Source: Bacteroidota bacterium (GTDB lineage: Bacteria > Bacteroidota > Bacteroidia > Bacteroidales > Tenuifilaceae). Taken from it: a DNA stretch of 64,000 bases. The notes beneath the pieces were generated by a model, which did not search any database, was not told where the DNA came from, and was given only the letters and a program-made list of their open reading frames with translations. Shown here in pieces: positions 24,783 to 33,339 of this stretch. The stretch's first letter is position 1. Every line of letters begins with the position of its first letter. The DNA is taken from assembly GCA_029560875.1 (NCBI GenBank), contig JAKQKB010000075.1, forward strand, positions 1 to 64,000, given 5' to 3'. The position numbers were made by a program, and so were the translations under genes.

Positions 24783-27254
24783 TTATTGAATAAAATAACT
24801 ACCTATTTGATACATTAAAAACGATACAACCCAAGCAATCGCAGTGGTATAAACCATACTGAACAAAGCCCACTTCCAATTTGCCTCCTTTTTAATTGCT
24901 GCAATTACAGCCACACAGGGGAAATAAATTAAAACGAATAGCATAAATCCAAATGCAACCAGCTGATTGAATACTTTTTGCCCTTTGAGCGCACCACTGG
25001 AGTGTTCCTGCTGCTGCAAACTCGAAATTAGCGAACCCGATGTTTCATCGGCCTCTAAATCGGCGTGATAAATGATACCCATTGTGCTAACCACAATTTC
25101 CTTAGCGGCAAGACCTGTTATGATGCTTGCACCAATTTTCCAGTCGAAACCCAGCGGCTGAATTGCAGGCTCAATAAACCTACCCATACGACCAATATAC
25201 GATTGCTCCTGATGCTCCGAGGCCTTTATCAAATCAATATCCGAAATTTGAGCCTGTTTTACAGAATCACTTAACTCTGCATTATTAGAAATAGAGGTAA
25301 TTTGTGAATCGAAATCGGCAGAGTACTCAACATTCCGAGGATAATAGCTTAAGCCCCAAATTAGAATTGATGCCAGTAGAATTACTGTTCCCATTTTACG
25401 TAAGTACTGAGACCCCTTAAACCACATATGGATTATTGTATTCCTTAGCGTTGGAATGCGATAAGGAGGTAATTCCATAACAAAAGGAACATCCTGCTTA
25501 GCAAACAATGTTGTTTTAAGCAAAAGCGCCACTAAAATTGCCAGTAAAATTCCAATAAAATAGACAGAGAAAAGCACCAAGCCCTGATTTGTTGGAAAGA
25601 ATGCAGATATCAGCAAAACATAAACGGGAAGCCTTGCACTACACGACATAAATGGAGTTATCAGCATTGTTATTATTCTATCCTTCCTATTCTCCAGAGT
25701 ACGTGTAGCCATAACAGCAGGCACATTGCAGCCAAAACCCATAAGTAGCGGAATAAACGATTTACCGTGCAAGCCTATCTTATGCATCAACTTATCCATT
25801 ATAAAGGAGATGCGAGCCATATAGCCAGTATCCTCCATCAAGGAGATAAAGAAGAAAAGAATAAGAATATTGGGCAGAAACACAATAACACCACCAACTC
25901 CACCAATAATTCCATCCACAACTAAATCGCGTAAAGCGCCATCGGGTATTGCATTTCCAACAATATCACCTAAATATCCAACGCCAGCATCAATCCAATC
26001 CATTGGATAGCTACCAATTGTAAAGGTGGCCTGAAACATCAACCACATAAAAGCAATGAAAATTGGAAAACCCCATAGTTTGTGGGTTAGAACATTATCT
26101 ATTATTTTGCTTCGATGATGCTTCTTCTCCCGACTCTCCTTTAATGTTTCGGCCAATGCTCCTGCAATAAACCCATATTTTGCATCGGTTACAACGGTTT
26201 CCGATTTATCGCCATACTCCTTTTCCAACCGTTGAATCTCCCTGTTTGCAGCAAGCATAACTGCATCAAAGTTTAAACAACTACGGAGTAAATCTTGGGT
26301 TGTTCTATCGTTCTCCAGCAGTTTTATTGCGATAAATCGCAATGAGAACCGGTCGGCAATCTCCTTGTTAGGCCTGAGCAACTCTTTAATTTTCGATATG
26401 GAACCTTCGATAGACGCACCATAGTTGATATGGATATGACGCACAATTGGGTCTCTATCCTCGTAAACATCAACAGTTTTGGCAATCAACTCCGAAACGC
26501 CACGCCCTTTTATTGCAACCGTAGGAATTATTGGAATTCCAAGCATTATGGCAAGGTCGAAATACTTAAACTGAATACCTTTTTGCTCCAGCTCATCGAA
26601 CATATTTAAAGCGATTATCACCTTAATATTCATATCGATAAGTTGAGTTGTTAGGAATAGGTTTCGCTCCAAATTGGAAGCATCAACCACATTGATAACA
26701 ACATCGGGCATATTGTCCGCAATATGCTTGCGTACAAAAAGCTCCTCGGGGGTATAGTCGGTTATCGAGTAGGTTCCGGGCAAATCGACAATGTTTATTT
26801 TATAACCATCGTGCTTAACCATTGCCTCTTTTGCCTCGATAGTTACTCCACCATAGTTACCAACCTTCTCGTGCAAGCCCGACATATAATTGAAAAGCGA
26901 AGTTTTCCCACTATTTGGATTCCCAACCAATGCAACATTGATAGTTTTACTTTTTTCGCGAGCCGATACCTTTAACTTATCCTCAACCAGTGTTCCCTCA
27001 AACACGCTGGAATTATCGGATTGCAAATCGTTCTCCGAAACAACCTCAATTAGCGACGCCTCGCTTCTACGAAGCGAAACATTGTAGCCCATAATCTCAT
27101 ACTCAATAGGGTCGAGCAAAGGAGCATTCCTAATCACCTTAACCGATTTTCCCTTCACAAATCCCATTTCGGTTATCCTTTTCCGAAACGCCCCTTGGCC
27201 AAACACTTTTGTTATTATGCCAATCTGCCCATTTGATAATTCCGATAAACGCAT
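24783..27254 (-). CDS. feoB: Ferrous iron transporter, FeoA-FeoB fusion
   Basis: Inner-membrane Fe(II) importer. Residues 1-73 form a FeoA-type SH3-like domain (LSNGQIGIITKV; ITEMGFVKG). The G domain follows with G1 GNPNSGKT (111-118), DLPGTYS (G3) and NMFDE (G4). The membrane part is about 400-823, with two gate repeats, including NVPAVMATRT with the metal-facing Cys just before it (GFGCNVPA). The FeoA-FeoB fusion is usual in Bacteroidetes. It lies 15 bp after the porin gene and 5 bp before the Cys-rich protein. Confidence 0.95.
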   Translation of the reverse strand: MRLSELSNGQIGIITKVFGQGAFRKRITEMGFVKGKSVKVIRNAPLLDPIEYEIMGYNVSLRRSEASLIEVVSENDLQSDNSSVFEGTLVEDKLKVSAREKSKTINVALVGNPNSGKTSLFNYMSGLHEKVGNYGGVTIEAKEAMVKHDGYKINIVDLPGTYSITDYTPEELFVRKHIADNMPDVVINVVDASNLERNLFLTTQLIDMNIKVIIALNMFDELEQKGIQFKYFDLAIMLGIPIIPTVAIKGRGVSELIAKTVDVYEDRDPIVRHIHINYGASIEGSISKIKELLRPNKEIADRFSLRFIAIKLLENDRTTQDLLRSCLNFDAVMLAANREIQRLEKEYGDKSETVVTDAKYGFIAGALAETLKESREKKHHRSKIIDNVLTHKLWGFPIFIAFMWLMFQATFTIGSYPMDWIDAGVGYLGDIVGNAIPDGALRDLVVDGIIGGVGGVIVFLPNILILFFFISLMEDTGYMARISFIMDKLMHKIGLHGKSFIPLLMGFGCNVPAVMATRTLENRKDRIITMLITPFMSCSARLPVYVLLISAFFPTNQGLVLFSVYFIGILLAILVALLLKTTLFAKQDVPFVMELPPYRIPTLRNTIIHMWFKGSQYLRKMGTVILLASILIWGLSYYPRNVEYSADFDSQITSISNNAELSDSVKQAQISDIDLIKASEHQEQSYIGRMGRFIEPAIQPLGFDWKIGASIITGLAAKEIVVSTMGIIYHADLEADETSGSLISSLQQQEHSSGALKGQKVFNQLVAFGFMLFVLIYFPCVAVIAAIKKEANWKWALFSMVYTTAIAWVVSFLMYQIGSYFIQ

Positions 27255-27269
27255 TTTCTGTGTTTTATT

Positions 27270-28421
27270 TTAAAATGATAATCCCAACCTTAGTGTACCT
27301 GCAAAGCAGTTGCTAATTCCACTATTCTTCCCCGATGGATTTATGATATACTGCAAATCGGGCTGTATAAAAATATTCCTAGTTATTTGCCTTTGGTAGG
27401 TCAACTCAAGCGATGTTTCTCCGCCAACATTCTCGTTGTAATTTGCGTGTGCAACAGCAAATCCAAGAATATCGGAATCGGACTTAGTCATAAGGCCTTT
27501 CAGGTTTACGCCAAAACTGAAGAATACCCTGTTAAGACTTAATGCAGAAGGGCTATAGCCGAATTGGCTAAATACATCAATACTTGTTTCGCCACGTTGA
27601 AATACACGCTGGTCGGCGTACATATAGAAACCATACTTTGAATGGTCCAACGAATCGGGGAAGTTAGCGTTGAATTGTTTCTCTACAAGATGATTATGCG
27701 TATACAAACCAAGTTTGTATACCCCAGGAAGATTCCTAACCTCCACATTACGTTGCAACTCGGTAACGGCAAGTATGCCATCGCCAGAGGCAAATTGCCA
27801 GTTTAGGTTGTATGGATTATAATCGAAATCCGAGGGGCTACCGTCGTAAATGGCATTTAGCCATGATGTTTTATCGTTGATACTCCAATTGGATGTAATA
27901 CCCAACGATGTTAATGGAAAAATTGGCGCTGGCACATTTGCCGAGATAACGGGCAAAATTCCAAAGGAACTATTCAGAAATAGACCACCATTCTCCGATA
28001 CTGCAAACTCAACATTCAAATCCTGCAAACCTAATGTAAACTCAACATTGCCAACAACCTGCTTATACCATAATTCCTGTATATAGGTATGATTTCCCGC
28101 CTCAATATTCGAAGCTACCTGCATATCGCCAAGCATCTCAGCCGAAGGAGTTGCACCGTGCGTGTTTACAGCATTAACAAAGAATTGTGAGCCGCTCCAC
28201 AATCCTGCTTTTTCAGTATCGAAGAGCAAACGCAGGTTGGCCATACCAAGAAACGCAGAACCGCGCTTAATTCCACCGTGAACGTTATTTACATTATCGC
28301 CCAGATACGATGCTTCGAACTGAAATCCCTTATCGAACCTTGTTGAATCAGTCTGAGAGTAAAGAAAACCATTAAAGCAAAAAACAAGAACTAACGTTGA
28401 AATAGTAAATATCCTTTTCAT
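27270..28421 (-). CDS. OprB-like outer-membrane porin
   Basis: A 383-aa protein with a signal peptide (hydrophobic 5-20, cleavage near YSQ) and a repetitive beta-strand pattern ending in an aromatic C-terminus (LRLGLSF), as in outer-membrane barrels. Segments such as ELWYKQVVGNVEFTLGLQDLN, NGGLFLNSSFG and YDGSPSDF are like carbohydrate-selective OprB porins. First gene of an operon with feoAB, so in this context it may admit ferrous iron or an iron-bearing solute; that is inference. Confidence 0.75.
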   Translation of the reverse strand: MKRIFTISTLVLVFCFNGFLYSQTDSTRFDKGFQFEASYLGDNVNNVHGGIKRGSAFLGMANLRLLFDTEKAGLWSGSQFFVNAVNTHGATPSAEMLGDMQVASNIEAGNHTYIQELWYKQVVGNVEFTLGLQDLNVEFAVSENGGLFLNSSFGILPVISANVPAPIFPLTSLGITSNWSINDKTSWLNAIYDGSPSDFDYNPYNLNWQFASGDGILAVTELQRNVEVRNLPGVYKLGLYTHNHLVEKQFNANFPDSLDHSKYGFYMYADQRVFQRGETSIDVFSQFGYSPSALSLNRVFFSFGVNLKGLMTKSDSDILGFAVAHANYNENVGGETSLELTYQRQITRNIFIQPDLQYIINPSGKNSGISNCFAGTLRLGLSF

Positions 28422-28448
28422 TGTACCATAAGTTTAAAATTTACGATA

Positions 28449-28479
28449 CAAAAGTAGAGTGAGAGGTTTGAGTGGGAAA
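28449..28479 (-). promoter_or_regulatory. Likely promoter of the porin-feoAB operon
   Basis: On the minus strand TTTC (28479-28476), 19 nt, TACTTTTG (28456-28449). The -7 box is a perfect TAnnTTTG and the -33 box is one base off. I see no clear Fur box around it. Confidence 0.45.
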
Positions 28480-28593
28480 TACCTAAAAATGGTGATTTTT
28501 TATTTGAAAAGACAAACCAAAATTCAATTCAATACAAAGGACATATTGTTAGCATGCATTAAATCGCTTCGCACAGAGATTCTGTCCAATAGT

Positions 28594-28625
28594 TTTAGTG
28601 ATTTTGTTTCCTTTTACTAGTTTTG
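28594..28625 (+). promoter_or_regulatory. Likely promoter of the rhuM-fic gene
   Basis: TTTA (28594-28597), 20 nt, TAGTTTTG (28618-28625). The -7 box is exact and the -33 box one base off. The start codon lies only 14 nt after the -7 box, so the leader is very short. Confidence 0.45.
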
Positions 28626-28639
28626 TATAAAAAAGGCTA

Positions 28640-29632
28640 ATGACTGAATCAGATATTCGAATATATCAATCAGAAGAAGGGAGAGCAGAAGTTCAAGTAA
28701 AATTTGAACATGAAACGGTTTGGCTTTCACAAAGACAAATGGCTGAACTGTTTGATAAGGATACTGATACAATAGGCTTACATCTAAAAAACATCTTTGA
28801 ATCAGGTGAATTAGATGAATTATCAACTACCGAGGAATCCTCGGTAGTTCAAAAAGAAGGGAAACGAAATATCAAAAGACGACTAAAGTTATACAACCTA
28901 GATGCAATTATATCAGTTGGTTATAGAGTGAATTCTAAGCGAGGTGTTCAATTTAGAATATGGGCAAATAAAGTATTGAAGGAGTATTTGGTAAAAGGCT
29001 TTTCAATTAACGAAAAACGATTAGCACAAAACAATGAACATCTCAAAGAACTTAAGAATTCTGTCAAAATACTTGGAGAGGTATTGAATTACAAGCCATT
29101 AACGAATGATGAAAGTATCGGTTTATTGAAAATAATTTCAGACTATGCTTATGCTCTTGATGTTTTAGACCAATACGACTATCAGAAATTAGAAATAAAT
29201 AATACATCAGGGAAAGAAATTTATAAGTTGACCTATGAAGAAGCAATAAACCAGATTAAGTTGGCAAAAAAAGCATATGGAAACAGCGAACTCTTCGGGA
29301 ACGAAAAGGACAAATCATTCAAAAGTTCATTAACAACAATATATCAAACATTTGATGGAGTTGATTTATACCCAAGCATTGAAGAGAAAGCAGCAAATTT
29401 ATTGTACTTTATTACAAAAAATCATTCATTCTCTGATGGGAATAAAAGGATAGCAGCATTTTTGTTCTTATATTTTCTTGAAAGAAATGGAATACTATTC
29501 GATGAATTCGGAAATAAAAGAATTGCTGACAACACCTTAGTAGCACTGACACTTATGATTGCAGTTAGTAGACCTGAAGAGAAGGAAACAATGACAAAGG
29601 TTGTTGTGAATCTTATAAATAAAAATAATTAA
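28640..29632 (+). CDS. RhuM-family protein with C-terminal Fic domain
   Basis: A 330-aa protein. The N-terminal RhuM (virulence protein) domain, about 1-125, begins with IRIYQSEEGRAEVQVKF and VWLSQRQMAELF, a likely DNA-binding part. The C-terminal Fic/Doc domain carries the motif HSFSDGNKR (262-270), whose His is the catalytic base for transfer of AMP or phosphate to a target protein. No inhibitory (S/T)xxxE(G/N) helix is obvious and no antitoxin gene lies next to it. It is a stand-alone accessory gene between the iron operon and the thioredoxin genes, possibly of foreign origin. Confidence 0.85.
   Translation: MTESDIRIYQSEEGRAEVQVKFEHETVWLSQRQMAELFDKDTDTIGLHLKNIFESGELDELSTTEESSVVQKEGKRNIKRRLKLYNLDAIISVGYRVNSKRGVQFRIWANKVLKEYLVKGFSINEKRLAQNNEHLKELKNSVKILGEVLNYKPLTNDESIGLLKIISDYAYALDVLDQYDYQKLEINNTSGKEIYKLTYEEAINQIKLAKKAYGNSELFGNEKDKSFKSSLTTIYQTFDGVDLYPSIEEKAANLLYFITKNHSFSDGNKRIAAFLFLYFLERNGILFDEFGNKRIADNTLVALTLMIAVSRPEEKETMTKVVVNLINKNN
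28825..28849. repeat. 12-bp perfect inverted repeat inside rhuM-fic
   Basis: AACTACCGAGGA, one A, then TCCTCGGTAGTT. It encodes residues TTEESSVV in the RhuM domain. A palindrome this long inside coding DNA is unlikely by chance and could be a binding site or a recombination point. Confidence 0.8.
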
Positions 29633-29809
29633 CTCATGCTAACACACTATATCAAACTACTGAACTGATAATATAAATGTAAAATTTTTATTACTTGAAA
29701 TAACTTTTCTCCAACTAATGACTCTGCAGGCAATTAATTCCCTTGCAATTTAAACCGTCGGCAAAGCTTAAAACAAAACACTGATTTTATTCCAACTAAG
29801 ATTGGATAT

Positions 29810-29842
29810 AAAAAAACTGGTGAACAATAATCTGTCCACCAG
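29810..29842 (-). terminator. Terminator of the thioredoxin-fold operon
   Basis: On the minus strand CTGGTG / CACCAG, extended by an inner ACA/TGT, then seven T. It lies 24 bp past the stop of the gene ending at 29866. Confidence 0.7.
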
Positions 29843-29865
29843 CCTCAATATTCAATAAAAACCCC

Positions 29866-30468
29866 TTACTTTTTAACCTTAATGCTACATCCTACTGCCT
29901 TGGTTTCCTTAACCTCGGGCGATTTTCCATCGAGAAGCGCATCAATGGCCTTCTCAACATACTTTTCCTTAACAGCAGTTGCATCCTTGTAGTTATCGTC
30001 AATGGCGCCAATGTACTCAACAACCACATCCTTGCCTTTTTTGCTCAAAACAAAAACATGGGGTGTACGAGCTGCTCCAAATACCGGGTAAACCTTTTGA
30101 CCCTCGTCGAATAGGTACGCAAAAGGAAAACTCTTTTCTTTTGCACGCTCAATCATTTTATCGTAGGAATCCTCTGGAACAGCAGAGGGATCGTTAGAGT
30201 TGATGGCTATTACAGGAAAACCTTTTGATTCGTACTTCTTGTGCAACTCAATCATTCTGTCCTCATAAGCCTTAACATAAGGGCAATGGTTGCAGGAGAA
30301 AATAACCACATAGCCTTTGGCATTCTTGTAATCGGCTAGCGATACCATTTTGCCATCAACATTTTTTAGTTTAAAGTCAGCAACTTTATCGCCAATTTTA
30401 TAGCCTTGGGCGAGGACTGTTACAGATGCTAAAAGCATTGTAAAAATAAACATCGACATCTTTTTCAT
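29866..30468 (-). CDS. Secreted thioredoxin-family protein
   Basis: A 200-aa protein with an N-terminal signal peptide (hydrophobic 5-20, ending VLAQG), so periplasmic. The redoxin fold starts at KIGDKVADFKLKNVDG; the redox motif is C59-N-H-C62 (IFSCNHCPYVKAYEDR), as in the AhpC/TSA-related family common in Bacteroidetes. It ends in a Lys-rich tail after a lone Cys. It lies 11 bp after the TlpA-like gene, with which it forms an operon. It probably reduces or isomerises periplasmic disulfides or handles peroxides. Confidence 0.85.
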   Translation of the reverse strand: MKKMSMFIFTMLLASVTVLAQGYKIGDKVADFKLKNVDGKMVSLADYKNAKGYVVIFSCNHCPYVKAYEDRMIELHKKYESKGFPVIAINSNDPSAVPEDSYDKMIERAKEKSFPFAYLFDEGQKVYPVFGAARTPHVFVLSKKGKDVVVEYIGAIDDNYKDATAVKEKYVEKAIDALLDGKSPEVKETKAVGCSIKVKK

Positions 30469-30479
30469 TTCAAATTGAT

Positions 30480-30974
30480 TTATTGGTTAGAAACTTTATT
30501 AATTGCATTCACTAGGTCGTTATAATCAACAGGGCCTTCAATAAAAACACGGCTATTGCCTTTATAAACCAAAGTTGCAGGCAATGCTCCGCTCCAGGTT
30601 GAATCTACCTTTTCAATCCAAACGTTCTGGGCAGGATCGTCGAGCAAAACAACATTTAAATCGGTTTTCCTATTCTTGATAAAGGGATACAAACTTTTAT
30701 CGATTTGATTTGGAAAATCAAGGCTTACCATTAGCACATCCAACTTCTCAGACTTATACTCCTTCTGCAATTGCTCGAAATAGGGAAACTCCTTAATGCA
30801 AGGCGCGCACCAAGTAGCCCAAAAGTTTACAACGTAAATAGAATCGGTTGATTTATTCAGATAAGGTTCAAGCAATGAATAGTCCAAAACATCAACTTTA
30901 AACTCCTTTTCCTTTGGTTTACACGAGAAAACTGTTGGTAACAGAATAATTATAATAAATATTGACCTTTTCAT
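30480..30974 (-). CDS. TlpA-like thioredoxin lipoprotein
   Basis: A 164-aa protein with lipobox TVFSC (Cys18) and a TlpA/ResA-type domain carrying FWATWCAPC (C56, C59) for disulfide reduction in the periplasm. The start is ATG 30974 (MKRSIFIII), which gives a proper lipoprotein signal; the frame is open for 30 more codons upstream but that part is not signal-like. First gene of a two-gene thioredoxin-fold operon, divergent from the S9 peptidase gene. Confidence 0.85.
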   Translation of the reverse strand: MKRSIFIIIILLPTVFSCKPKEKEFKVDVLDYSLLEPYLNKSTDSIYVVNFWATWCAPCIKEFPYFEQLQKEYKSEKLDVLMVSLDFPNQIDKSLYPFIKNRKTDLNVVLLDDPAQNVWIEKVDSTWSGALPATLVYKGNSRVFIEGPVDYNDLVNAINKVSNQ

Positions 30975-31125
30975 TTTATAACATTTATATCCCAGAAACA
31001 CTATTCGCTTCAATTTGTTCAACAAACAAGCCGCTTCCCAAAACAACCAAGAATCAAAAATCAAGATAAAAGTTTGCGAGTAAGAAGGAAAATAGAATTT
31101 TGCATCACTAAAAAAACGTTACAAT

Positions 31126-31157
31126 TTTGTGTAAATCATTCCGAAAGCATAATTTTG
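31126..31157 (+). promoter_or_regulatory. Bacteroidetes-type promoter for the S9 peptidase
   Basis: TTTG (31126-31129), a 20-nt spacer, TAATTTTG (31150-31157): an exact consensus match, 34 nt before the start codon. Confidence 0.7.
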
Positions 31158-31191
31158 GAATAAATTTGATAAAAGATTCATTCAATATTAT

Positions 31192-33303
31192 ATGATTAAA
31201 AACCTTTCAAGGTTACTGTTAATAGTTGTATTCCTAGGTCAACTTACAGCCTGTAACTTTATACCAAAGCCTCCAGTTGCAGAAAGCATTCCTCATCAAA
31301 TGGTAATGTTTGGCGATACCAGAATTGACCCTTACTACTGGCTCAATATGCGCGATACACAGAAAGTGTTGGATTACCTTATTGCTGAGAATATTTACAC
31401 CGAAGCAATGATGGAACCTACAATTCCGCTCCAGGAAGAATTGTTCAACGAAATGAAGTCGAGGCAAAAGGAGGATGACGTAACCGTTCCTGTTTTTTTA
31501 AATGGTTATTACTATTATATTCGATACGAAGAAGGTAAGGAGTACCCTATTAATTGCAGGAAAAAAGGAACACTAAATGCACCTGAGGAAATAATCCTTG
31601 ACGAAAACGAGGTGGCTGCAGGCCATAAATTCTGCCAAGTGGCAAGTTTAGATATATCGCCCAACAACAAAATCCTTGCTTATGGTGTAGACACTATTGG
31701 AAGGAGAAAATTCACAATCCATTTTAAAAATCTGGAAACAGGAAAATTAATAAATTCAAAAATTGATAACACCACTGGAGCAATTGCCTGGGCAAACGAT
31801 AACGAAACAGTTTTCTACTCGCAAAAGAACTCCGCATTACGACCCTACAAAATATTCAGGCACTGCTTAAAATCGGTTAACTGTTTAGATGATAAATTGA
31901 TTTACCACGAAACAGATGAGACATTCGACACACATGTATTTACTACAAAGTCGAGAGAGTATATAATGATAATGACATCGAGCAGCACTTCATCCGAGTA
32001 CCGATTCTTAAATGCTAATAACCCTCTAAGTAACTTTAAACTAATTCAGCCTCGCCAAAAGGGGATTGAGTATAGTGCCGACCACTTCGGCAATAACTTT
32101 TACATACGAACCAACTGGAATGCTGAGAACTTCCGGATTATGGAAGCACCTGTATCAAATCCCAGTATGGCAAACTGGAAGGAGCTAATTCCGCACAAAA
32201 GCGATGTGCTAATAATGAATATGGATGTCTTCCGGGATTTTTTGGTTATCACAGAGCGCAAAGATGCCCTTATAAAGGTTAGAGTAATGAAGTGGGCCGA
32301 CAGGAGTGAGCATTACATTGATTTTGGCGAGGAGGTTTACACCGCACTACCATCGGGAAACCCAGAATTCGACACGCCGCTATTTATGTACTACTACACC
32401 TCGCTAACCACACCAGGCTCCACCTACGAGTATAATATGCAAACCCAAACAAAACGTTTGCTAAAGCAAAACGAGGTGCTTGGAGGTTATAACCCTGCCG
32501 ATTACGAAACAAAAAGGCTTTGGGCTACAGCAAACGACAGTGTTAAAATACCCATTTCGATTGTTCACAAAAAGGGAATTGAACTGAATGGCGAAAACCC
32601 TTTGCTAATTTACGCCTACGGAGCCTATGGATACTCTGAAAATCCAATTTTCGATTCAAACCTATTAAGTTTACTCGACCGTGGTTTTGTTTATGCCATT
32701 GCGCACGTAAGAGGTGGCGAGGAGATGGGACGTAAATGGTATGAAGATGGTAAGATGCTCAAAAAAATGAACACATTTACCGACTTTATCAGTTGTAGTG
32801 AGTATTTAATTGAACAGAAATACACCTCGCCCGATAAACTTATTGCACAAGGTGGCAGCGCTGGTGGTTTACTTGTAGCGGCAGTTGCAAATATGCGCCC
32901 CGAACTGTATAAAGGAATTGTGGCCGAAGTACCCTTTGTGGATGTTGTTACTAGCATGCTCGACTCCAGTTTACCTCTAACCACAGGCGAATACGAAGAG
33001 TGGGGCAACCCAAACGATTCTACTTATTACTTCTACATAAAATCTTACTCGCCCTACGACCAAGTAAAGCCCCAAGAATACCCTAACATACTTGCTACTG
33101 CAGGTTATCACGATTCTCAAGTTCAGTACTTTGAACCCGCAAAGTGGGTTTCAAAATTACGAGCAACAAAAACCGATAACAATCTCCTTCTGTTCAAGGT
33201 TGATATGGACTCAGGCCACGGAGGTGCTTCGGGACGTTTTAAATCGCTGAAGGATATTGCATTTACTTATGCGTTTATGCTTAAAATTGTGGAAATTGAA
33301 TAA
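31192..33303 (+). CDS. S9-family peptidase, oligopeptidase B-like lipoprotein
   Basis: A serine peptidase of the prolyl oligopeptidase family that cuts short peptides, in oligopeptidase B after Arg or Lys. 703 aa: lipobox QLTAC (Cys21), a seven-bladed propeller (about 90-420), then the alpha/beta-hydrolase domain. The triad is readable: Ser556 in GGSAGG, Asp641 in AGYHDSQV, His676 in SGHGGASG. The RGGEEMGRKW and SCSEYLI segments resemble oligopeptidase B. The lipid anchor suggests a periplasmic or outer-membrane place, unlike the cytosolic E. coli enzyme. Single gene with its own promoter and terminator. Confidence 0.9.
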   Translation: MIKNLSRLLLIVVFLGQLTACNFIPKPPVAESIPHQMVMFGDTRIDPYYWLNMRDTQKVLDYLIAENIYTEAMMEPTIPLQEELFNEMKSRQKEDDVTVPVFLNGYYYYIRYEEGKEYPINCRKKGTLNAPEEIILDENEVAAGHKFCQVASLDISPNNKILAYGVDTIGRRKFTIHFKNLETGKLINSKIDNTTGAIAWANDNETVFYSQKNSALRPYKIFRHCLKSVNCLDDKLIYHETDETFDTHVFTTKSREYIMIMTSSSTSSEYRFLNANNPLSNFKLIQPRQKGIEYSADHFGNNFYIRTNWNAENFRIMEAPVSNPSMANWKELIPHKSDVLIMNMDVFRDFLVITERKDALIKVRVMKWADRSEHYIDFGEEVYTALPSGNPEFDTPLFMYYYTSLTTPGSTYEYNMQTQTKRLLKQNEVLGGYNPADYETKRLWATANDSVKIPISIVHKKGIELNGENPLLIYAYGAYGYSENPIFDSNLLSLLDRGFVYAIAHVRGGEEMGRKWYEDGKMLKKMNTFTDFISCSEYLIEQKYTSPDKLIAQGGSAGGLLVAAVANMRPELYKGIVAEVPFVDVVTSMLDSSLPLTTGEYEEWGNPNDSTYYFYIKSYSPYDQVKPQEYPNILATAGYHDSQVQYFEPAKWVSKLRATKTDNNLLLFKVDMDSGHGGASGRFKSLKDIAFTYAFMLKIVEIE

Positions 33304-33307
33304 TAAA

Positions 33308-33337
33308 AAGAGCCCTCAAATTTTAAGAGGGCTCTTC
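33308..33337. terminator. Bidirectional terminator between the S9 peptidase and tex
   Basis: A 10-bp stem AAGAGCCCTC / GAGGGCTCTT with a 9-nt loop, lying between convergent stop codons; A-run on one side, T-rich on the other. Confidence 0.85.
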
Positions 33338-33339
33338 TA

